From: Lautropia sp. SCN 69-89
GTDB taxonomy: Bacteria > Pseudomonadota > Gammaproteobacteria > Burkholderiales > Burkholderiaceae_E
Direction of reading: 5' to 3'
Assembly (NCBI GenBank): GCA_001724855.1
Contig: MEED01000008.1
Coordinates: forward strand, 62,001-126,000
Length of the DNA: 64,000 nt
This document shows, in pieces, positions 59,268 through 64,000 of the stretch; the stretch's first letter is position 1; the number at the start of each line of letters is the position of its first letter. The position numbers and the translations under genes were made by a program. The notes under the pieces are model-generated. The model was not told the origin of the DNA and searched no databases. It saw nothing but the letters and a program-made list of their open reading frames with translations.

Positions 59268-59320
59268 GGAGCGCGGTTTCCAGGCCTCGTTGCCCGAAGG
59301 ATTTCCGCCCCCATACCCCC
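59268..59320 (-). repeat. copy B of a ~50-nt repeated intergenic block
   Basis: It is the counterpart of the block at 58371-58421, about 80% alike by eye. It lies in the 272-bp non-coding gap between the 96-residue gene and paralogue 3. The rest of that gap shows only an A-rich stretch (59246-59253) and no gene. Confidence 0.55.
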
Positions 59321-59424
59321 CACCCAGCCGCGGGCCCGGCAGGGGGGTAGAAATCTTCTGAGCCCAAGTCGGGAAACCGGGCGCGCAGTCGTTCTTTCGC
59401 ACCGTCGAAATCGGGATCTGAAAA

Positions 59425-59715
59425 TCATGTGCGCCTCCATTGCCGTCGCCGGCAGTCGTCGGACAGCTCGTGCTTGCGCGCGACGTGCGGCAGTCGTTCG
59501 AGCAGGCGAGCCAAGCGCCAGGACTCGCGAGCAGGTGCCGCGAGCAGCGCGACGATCAGCGGCCAGCGGTCGGCGGTTGCGGGTTTGTTCCAGTGCGGCG
59601 GTTGTGCGGCGGTGTGCGGTTCTCCCATAGGGGAGAGAACCGCCACACCTGCATTCCCGCATTGCCGCAGGAAAACCGCAGCATTCCCGCAAGCAATCCC
59701 GCAGTCGTCAGGCAT
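59425..59715 (-). CDS. hypothetical phage-element protein with Cys-rich N terminus
   Basis: A 96-residue protein. The first 20 residues have three cysteines (MPDDCGIACGNAAVFLRQCG); the middle contains WPLIVALLAAPARESWRLARL and the end is basic. The DNA near its start has repeated CATTCCCGCA units, so the Cys-rich N terminus may reflect a repeat and not selection. It overlaps the primase-helicase gene by 8 bp on the same strand. I do not recognise the family. Confidence 0.5.
   Translation of the reverse strand: MPDDCGIACGNAAVFLRQCGNAGVAVLSPMGEPHTAAQPPHWNKPATADRWPLIVALLAAPARESWRLARLLERLPHVARKHELSDDCRRRQWRRT
59612..59647. repeat. inverted repeat inside the 96-residue gene
   Basis: GCGGTTCTC (59616-59624) pairs with GAGAACCGC (59635-59643); with one bulge the arms extend to GTGT/ACAC. 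It could be an operator or an RNA hairpin in the early-gene transcript. Confidence 0.4.
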
Positions 59716-61699
59716 GTTCGGCCTCGCCTTCTGGTGCGAGCAGCAGTCCGACGGCGCGGTGCCGGTCGGCCTTGCGCCACGGCAGCTCGGCGTTCGGGAC
59801 GACGCGGCCGGCGTCGATCAGCGCGGCCAGTGCGCGCGCTGCGACGGCCACCGGCGCCTTGAGCGTTCCGGCTTTCGCGGCCAGCGTGACCAGGTAGTTG
59901 CGCGCCGTCGGGACGTGGCTTGTCGCCACCTGGCGCGCCGTGAACGTCGCCAGTGCTTCGAGCACGGCCGGCTCGGCGGCGCGGGCCGCGGCGGATTCAT
60001 CGCGCCGGCTCTCGTCAATCTCGACCAGCGCGCCGTGCTGGTACTCCATGACGACGGATGCCTGGCCCGCATAGTTGGCCTTGCGACGGTGCAGCTCGAT
60101 CAGCCCATCCTCGCGGCGCTCCATCCACAGACGCGTGCGGACGGCGGCCTCCCAGGCGGTCGAGCCGGAATACTCGGAGCCTTGCTGCTTGGCGACGTGG
60201 CCGAGCAGCAGGACGGCGCAATCGTGGCGGTGTGCGATGCCGGCGAGCAGGTTCGCGAACGCCGTCACCATGTACCGGTCGTTTTCGATGCCGCCGAATA
60301 GCTGCGCGATGTTGTCGAGCATCAGCGCCGACGGCCGGACGCGCTCGCACTCGCGCTCGATCGTGGCGAGGAACGGGCCCGGCACCGGCAGGCGGTCGGC
60401 GCCGAAGGTGAGCATGACGTTCTCGCAGCCGGCGCGACCGGCCACGAGCAGACCATCGGCCGAGTAGCTCGGCGAGCGACCCAGGTACGCGAGAATGTCG
60501 CGCTGCCGGCGGCGTACCTCGTTGTTATCGTCCTCGCACAGATAGGCGAGCACCGGCCCACGCGTGGCGGTGGAGCCGAAGATGCCGATTCCGTTCGCGA
60601 TGCAGGTCGCCGCTTGCTGGATCAGCAGCGACTTGCCGATGCCGCCGCCGCCGAACAGTGCCGTGACAGTCCCGCGCGGCAGCCATTGGTCGATCACCCA
60701 GCGCCGCGGCGGCGGCGGGTTCGTGTCCAGGTCGGCCAGGCTCGCGTATTCCGGCCGCGGTTCAGGCTCCGGTTCGCGCGCTTGCGCCAGCAGCTCGGCC
60801 ACCGCCTGCAGCGATCGCACTTGCTGGTGAAAGTCGTTCAGGTCGAAATTGGCCGGCGATCCCTCGGGCATTGCTACCCAGGCGCCGGCCACGGTTGCCG
60901 CGATGCGCTCGGAGTCCGTTTCCTTGCCGGCGTCGGCGACGATCAAGATGCGGGCCTTCGGGTGCCGCTCCTGCAGATCACGCGCGATGCGCTCGACGTT
61001 TCCTGCACCGAAGCAGACGACGGCCGGCTTGCCAGTCGCCTGATGCGCCGACCACGCCTGTCCGACCCCTTCGCACAGGTAGACCGGCTCGCCGTCGCGC
61101 GGTGCGCCGCCGACGATGAACGACGCGCCACGCATCGAGGCGCCGGGTGCGTTGCGCTTGTCGCCGGCCGGCGGGATCGCCTGCCACGATTGCAGCTTGC
61201 CGTCGGCGTCGAACGCCGGCACCAGCAGCGCGCCGTCGAGCGCCTGGCCGTTCAACGTCAGGTCGCCGCGATACACCCGCAGTCCGTCGGCCAGGCCGAG
61301 CTTGCGCTTGATGTACGGATGGTCGTGCGTGGCGGCCTCAGAATCGCGCCAGACGGCCGCGAAGTCGAACGCTTGACGCTCGGCCTTCGGCTCGGGCTTG
61401 CGCGGCTCCTGCGGCCTCTGGTGCGGCCTGCTGTGGCCGTTCATGGGTTCGCGCCATCCGGCATCGCGGGCCTTCGCGAACAGCGTTGCCGCCGTCACCG
61501 GACCCGGCTTGAACGATCGCCAGGTGTCGCGGCAGTCGCGCTCGCTGCGGAAGTTCGATGCGCCTTCGCTCCAGGCGATGAAGTCGTCGAGACTGCCGCC
61601 GGCATCCTTGAATGCCATGCCGATCATGGCCCACTCGGTACGCTGGCATCCGGGGTCAATCGCCTGCAGCGCGTTGCGGGCGCGGTCGGTGTCGTTCAT
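59708..61699 (-). CDS. phage/satellite primase-helicase (PriCT, Toprim, RecA-like ATPase)
   Basis: A 663-residue replication protein. The N-terminal PriCT-2-like domain covers residues 1-82 (WRSFKPGPVTAATLFAKA). The Toprim primase domain covers about 150-290, with Glu210 in VYLCEGVGQAW and Asp256 in ILIVADAGKE. The C-terminal RepA/DnaB-like ATPase has Walker A GGGGIGKSLL (350-359) and Walker B ALMLDNIAQLFG. The plan matches replication proteins that start DNA synthesis at the origin of prophages and satellites. It overlaps both neighbours, and the upstream genes are also coupled, so the replication block is one operon. Confidence 0.9.
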   Translation of the reverse strand: MNDTDRARNALQAIDPGCQRTEWAMIGMAFKDAGGSLDDFIAWSEGASNFRSERDCRDTWRSFKPGPVTAATLFAKARDAGWREPMNGHSRPHQRPQEPRKPEPKAERQAFDFAAVWRDSEAATHDHPYIKRKLGLADGLRVYRGDLTLNGQALDGALLVPAFDADGKLQSWQAIPPAGDKRNAPGASMRGASFIVGGAPRDGEPVYLCEGVGQAWSAHQATGKPAVVCFGAGNVERIARDLQERHPKARILIVADAGKETDSERIAATVAGAWVAMPEGSPANFDLNDFHQQVRSLQAVAELLAQAREPEPEPRPEYASLADLDTNPPPPRRWVIDQWLPRGTVTALFGGGGIGKSLLIQQAATCIANGIGIFGSTATRGPVLAYLCEDDNNEVRRRQRDILAYLGRSPSYSADGLLVAGRAGCENVMLTFGADRLPVPGPFLATIERECERVRPSALMLDNIAQLFGGIENDRYMVTAFANLLAGIAHRHDCAVLLLGHVAKQQGSEYSGSTAWEAAVRTRLWMERREDGLIELHRRKANYAGQASVVMEYQHGALVEIDESRRDESAAARAAEPAVLEALATFTARQVATSHVPTARNYLVTLAAKAGTLKAPVAVAARALAALIDAGRVVPNAELPWRKADRHRAVGLLLAPEGEAEHA

Positions 61700-61959
61700 C
61701 GCCGCTCCCAGGGCGGCCGACACTGTGCGTCGTGCCGCTCGAAGAATCGTTCGATCGCCAGTAGCGCCGCCGGTTGCGTGCGCTCGTCGCGCACCTCGGC
61801 GAAGCAGTCGGCGCACAGGCCGTAGCGGTATCGCCGCTGCTTGCCGGCAGGCGTGAGTCGGTGCGGCCAGTATTCGGCGAGCGCGACCACCGGCTCAGTG
61901 CCGCAGATGGCGCACTCGAGCAGGTCAATGGCGCGCGCCGTTCGGGTCGTCGTGCTCAT
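61696..61959 (-). CDS. small zinc-ribbon-like protein
   Basis: An 87-residue protein with two CxxC pairs, ECAICGTE near residue 18 and GLCADCFAEV near residue 48, that likely bind one Zn2+. The C-terminal part is helical (LLAIERFFERHDAQ). Its ATG overlaps the SSB stop (ATGA) and its stop overlaps the primase-helicase start in the same way, so it is translated with them. It could be a replication accessory factor, but that is inferred from context only. Confidence 0.75.
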   Translation of the reverse strand: MSTTTRTARAIDLLECAICGTEPVVALAEYWPHRLTPAGKQRRYRYGLCADCFAEVRDERTQPAALLAIERFFERHDAQCRPPWERR

Positions 61960-62288
61960 TCCTCGGCCCCCTCGACCGCGCGCCGCTTCTTCGTCGCCGC
62001 GTAGGCGGTGAGCACCTCGGATGCGGTCAACCTCCAGCCGGTGCGCTCGGTGCCATCCTTCGCCGTCCAGTGCGTCTGTTCGAGCACGCCGCAGGCCGAG
62101 ACAGCGCCGCCTGCGCGCATCTGCAAGAGCCTCGCTGCCGCCGCCTCGTTGAACGCGGCCAGGCCGATGAAGATCGCATCCTCGCCGGCTGCGACTCGCG
62201 CAGTCGCGGTGACGAACGGCTTTCCCTCGCGCGTCTGGCGCTCGACGGGATCGCCGACCAGGGTTCCGGTGACGATGGCGCCGATCAC
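61956..62288 (-). CDS. single-stranded DNA-binding protein, OB fold
   Basis: A 110-residue SSB-like protein with the typical start IGAIVTGTLVGDPVERQT and FVTATARVAAGED, and EQTHWTAKDGTERTGW as the later strand pair of the OB fold. It lacks the acidic C-terminal tail of bacterial SSB, as do many phage versions. The GTG at 62288 has GGAGGT five bases upstream, which decides the start. It overlaps the Topo VI-like gene upstream and the zinc-ribbon gene downstream. Confidence 0.82.
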   Translation of the reverse strand: MIGAIVTGTLVGDPVERQTREGKPFVTATARVAAGEDAIFIGLAAFNEAAAARLLQMRAGGAVSACGVLEQTHWTAKDGTERTGWRLTASEVLTAYAATKKRRAVEGAEE

Positions 62289-63286
62289 GATGCACCTCCA
62301 TCCGTCGGGTATTTCGCGGCAGGCCCGGAAATGTGCCGCTTCCACTCCGCGTGGAACTGGCGCATCGACTCGACCTCGGCCCGTTCGACCGAAACTGCCC
62401 GGTCCCACGCGGCCAGGTCGATGTACTCGAAGATCGACTCGCGCACCCGCTCGCGGAGCAGGTTCGGCGACATTGCATCGAGTTCCCAACACCGCGCGCC
62501 GAACCGCCGCACGAACCAGCTGTAGCGCGCATCCCCGCTCTTGGTCGTCACGTCGAAGTGCGGCAGGCCGCCCAGATCGAAGTGTTGTAGCGCGATGCGG
62601 TCGATCGTCACCAGGCCGCCGTAGCGGCCCATCCTTTCGGGAAGATCGACCTCGGACATGAACATCCCGGACGGGTCGAAGTCGCCGATGTACAACGCGA
62701 TGAACGGCCGCGTGTCCTCAGTCGACTCGTCGGCAATCGCGTTGATCGTCGTCGCACTGGCGAAGCCGTGCATCACGCGGAACGTCACGCCCAGCTCGTC
62801 GAGCACTGGCGCGATCGTGCCGCGCACCGTGCCCTTCTCGGACCAGACCTCGACGCGATACGGCTGGTCCTGCCAGTAGTCGCGCCGGTATCCGCGCACT
62901 GCGGCGGCGATGATTGCGCCGGGGTCCGACCAGGTGCCGACCCGCTCGGCCTCGCGGGTCTCGTCGACGACGTGCTCCCACGGGATGATTCCCTGCTCGC
63001 GCGCCCAGACCAGCTGCGTGCTCACCCGGTTGGTCGAGTTCTTCGACATGTCGGGGATCAGACCCATCGTGAACAGGCGATAGCAGACGGCGCGAACGCT
63101 CGCCGGCTGGATCTCGACGAGTATTTCTTGGCAGGCCTCGATTAACTCCAAGGTGGCCTGCGCCTTGCCGCGCCCGCGGCGTAGTTTGCGATCGGCGCCG
63201 CGCTCGGCGACAATCGGCTTGCTGTTCGCCCCTGCGGTTCCCCGGTCGCCCCCCAGCGGCCGGCCCGCGCCCTCACTCGATCGCAT
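62285..63286 (-). CDS. orphan Topo VI A/Spo11-like Toprim protein
   Basis: A 333-residue protein with the layout of a type IIB topoisomerase A subunit. An N-terminal winged-helix-like region contains VRAVCYRLFTMG with a candidate catalytic Tyr69. A Toprim domain follows with Glu150 in EVWSEKGTV and Asp202/Asp204 in LYIGDFDPSG. Similar B-less proteins encoded on mobile elements have been described as Mini-A. No ATPase B subunit gene is in the window. AGGAGGT precedes the ATG at 63286, and its stop overlaps the SSB start. It may cut or nick DNA during replication, which is inference. Confidence 0.72.
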   Translation of the reverse strand: MRSSEGAGRPLGGDRGTAGANSKPIVAERGADRKLRRGRGKAQATLELIEACQEILVEIQPASVRAVCYRLFTMGLIPDMSKNSTNRVSTQLVWAREQGIIPWEHVVDETREAERVGTWSDPGAIIAAAVRGYRRDYWQDQPYRVEVWSEKGTVRGTIAPVLDELGVTFRVMHGFASATTINAIADESTEDTRPFIALYIGDFDPSGMFMSEVDLPERMGRYGGLVTIDRIALQHFDLGGLPHFDVTTKSGDARYSWFVRRFGARCWELDAMSPNLLRERVRESIFEYIDLAAWDRAVSVERAEVESMRQFHAEWKRHISGPAAKYPTDGGAS

Positions 63287-63491
63287 GGCCGACCTCCTGC
63301 AAGGCGAGCTGCACCCGCGCCGCGAACGCCCGCGCCCGAGCGAGCGAGCTCGAGCGTGCCATCTCGAATTGCTGGCCCAGGTCGTCGACGTGCATCGGCT
63401 CGCCGGCCGCGACCCGGCGCAGGTAGCTTTCGGCCTGGCGCTGGCCGGCGATTTCCTCGTCGCGGGTGAACGGGTGCGCGGCGCCGATCAT
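63273..63491 (-). CDS. hypothetical phage-element protein
   Basis: A 72-residue, mainly helical protein (FTRDEEIAGQRQAESYLRRV, RARAFAARVQLALQEV). It overlaps the Topo VI-like gene by 14 bp and the AlpA-type gene by 4 bp, so it is a coupled member of the early operon. No family is recognised. Its heptad-like spacing suggests it is a small helical partner protein. Confidence 0.65.
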   Translation of the reverse strand: MIGAAHPFTRDEEIAGQRQAESYLRRVAAGEPMHVDDLGQQFEMARSSSLARARAFAARVQLALQEVGHAIE

Positions 63492-63712
63492 GCCGCGACT
63501 CGCTCGCGCTTCGACAACGCATATCGGAGCAGCTCGCTCCGCAAGTGGCGCTTGCCGCGCGGCCCGAGCCAGATCGGCGCCGGAAAGTCGGGCTCTTTCT
63601 GCAGCTCCAGAAAGCGCGTCATGCCGACGTTGAGCAGGTTCCTGCCCTGCTCGTCGGTCAACAGCGGATCATCGGTGGCCCCTTCGCTCGGGGCGGCGCT
63701 CTTGCGAGACAT
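63488..63712 (-). CDS. AlpA-like helix-turn-helix regulator/excisionase
   Basis: A 74-residue DNA-binding protein of the AlpA/excisionase type. The helix-turn-helix region lies at NLLNVGMTRFLELQKEPDF, followed by the wing APIWLGPRGKRHLRSEL. Such proteins activate integrase genes or direct excision in P4-like elements. It heads the leftward operon. Two 27-28-nt direct repeats lie directly upstream, the first covering its ribosome binding site, so it probably controls its own expression. Confidence 0.78.
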   Translation of the reverse strand: MSRKSAAPSEGATDDPLLTDEQGRNLLNVGMTRFLELQKEPDFPAPIWLGPRGKRHLRSELLRYALSKRERVAA

Positions 63713-63714
63713 TC

Positions 63715-63742
63715 GCCAGGCTCCTCTAAGGGTGCGGAGCCG
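63715..63742. repeat. direct repeat 1 upstream of the AlpA-like gene
   Basis: The unit contains GGCTCC and GGAGCC as an internal inverted repeat around CTAAG. A second copy starts 60 bp further right. It covers the Shine-Dalgarno of the AlpA-like gene, as expected of an autoregulatory site. Confidence 0.55.
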
Positions 63743-63774
63743 GCGCGGCCTTGCATTTCGGCCGTGAGACAGTC

Positions 63775-63801
63775 GCTAGGCCCCGCTAAGTCTCGGAGCC
63801 G
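63775..63801. repeat. direct repeat 2 upstream of the AlpA-like gene
   Basis: It matches repeat 1 in about 20 of 27 positions, including AGGC, CTAAG and CGGAGCCG. The 60-bp spacing is near six helical turns, which would allow cooperative binding. Confidence 0.5.
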
Positions 63802-63822
63802 ATTTCAGCAAGTGCGAGGGTC

Positions 63823-63850
63823 GGTACGCTAACCCGCGAGTTACCGTACC
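63823..63850. repeat. 11-bp inverted repeat at the end of the right-edge gene
   Basis: GGTACGCTAAC (63823-63833) and GTTACCGTACC (63840-63850) are inverted with one mismatch and a 6-bp spacer. It overlaps the stop codon of the partial gene. There is no T tract, so it is more likely a protein-binding site than a terminator. Confidence 0.45.
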
Positions 63851-64000
63851 TTGCGCGGTCGCAGCGCGGCGGTGATTGCGTCGACCGTTGTGGCGCTGCC
63901 CGCCCGCTTCGGCTCGATCCTTTCGAGGTGTCGGCGCCACGCGGCTTTGACGGCGCCGACGGTCGTTTTCTTCTCCCTCGCTACCTGCGCGAAGATGCGC
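63841..64000 (-). CDS. hypothetical protein, C-terminal part only
   Basis: The last 52 codons of a minus-strand gene whose start lies beyond the right edge. The end includes RIFAQVAREKKTTVGAVKAA and later AITAALRPRKVR before TAA. The basic, helical sequence could be the end of a small DNA-binding protein, but the part seen is too short to assign. Confidence 0.55.
   Translation of the reverse strand, partial: RIFAQVAREKKTTVGAVKAAWRRHLERIEPKRAGSATTVDAITAALRPRKVR

Noticed and set aside
59149-59367. 72-codon minus-strand frame in the gap before paralogue 3
   Set aside because: Part of it aligns in frame with the other copy of the repeated block, but there is no ribosome binding site and the second copy has no intact frame; treated as repeat, not gene.

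Overview
The window is very G+C-rich DNA from a Gram-negative proteobacterium, most likely a betaproteobacterium of the order Burkholderiales. The support is the gene content: E. coli-type GshA, fused MnmC, an outer-membrane-type DUF3108 protein, TAXI and DctPQM TRAP transporters, NnrS, and an EptA phosphoethanolamine transferase. This assignment is inferred from families, not from a marker gene.

Positions 1 to about 49,770 are ordinary, densely packed chromosome. From left to right: gshA (cut by the left edge), a patatin-like phospholipase, GST and OsmC-type stress proteins, a RES/Xre toxin-antitoxin pair with a visible operator, aspA, NnrS, serA, a HIT hydrolase, TauE/SafE and ChrA permeases. 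Next come a hydroxyaspartate/serine-type ammonia-lyase, a TAXI TRAP transporter (binding protein plus fused permease with a terminator between them), a class III aminotransferase, a DUF3108 protein, an MFS carrier, an SPW membrane protein and mnmC. A long leftward run follows: purL, ybiT, a two-component system, an LTA-synthase-like enzyme and eptA. The two-component system and the two envelope sulfatase-fold transferases look like one surface-charge or polymyxin-response module. A 5-oxoprolinase-family gene and its MarR-like regulator are divergent from a DctPQM transporter, with a paired AACGTT operator candidate between them, which suggests uptake and hydrolysis of a cyclic amide such as 5-oxoproline. 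After that come nnr, pgi, a ybbA/tesA divergent pair, a molybdate-type permease and a MntA/HepT toxin-antitoxin pair.

A tRNA-Leu(UAA) gene at 49,689-49,773 marks the edge of an accessory element that runs off the right end of the window. Just inside it are a 10-bp direct repeat and a DUF433/PIN-like pair of lower G+C. From 51.5 kb to 64 kb every gene is on the minus strand and phage-like: an AlpA-type regulator, an orphan Topo VI A/Spo11-like protein, an SSB, a zinc-ribbon protein, a primase-helicase, a terminase small subunit, an S49 protease and a lambda-type tape-measure protein. Three paralogous coiled-coil proteins of unknown function lie among them.

No integrase, large terminase, portal, capsid, other tail or lysis genes are in view. 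The element is therefore either a decayed prophage or a phage satellite that keeps its own replication and a TerS. The three coiled-coil paralogues, two of which share a conserved 28-nt leader, and a separate repeated ~50-nt intergenic block are the least explained parts of the window.
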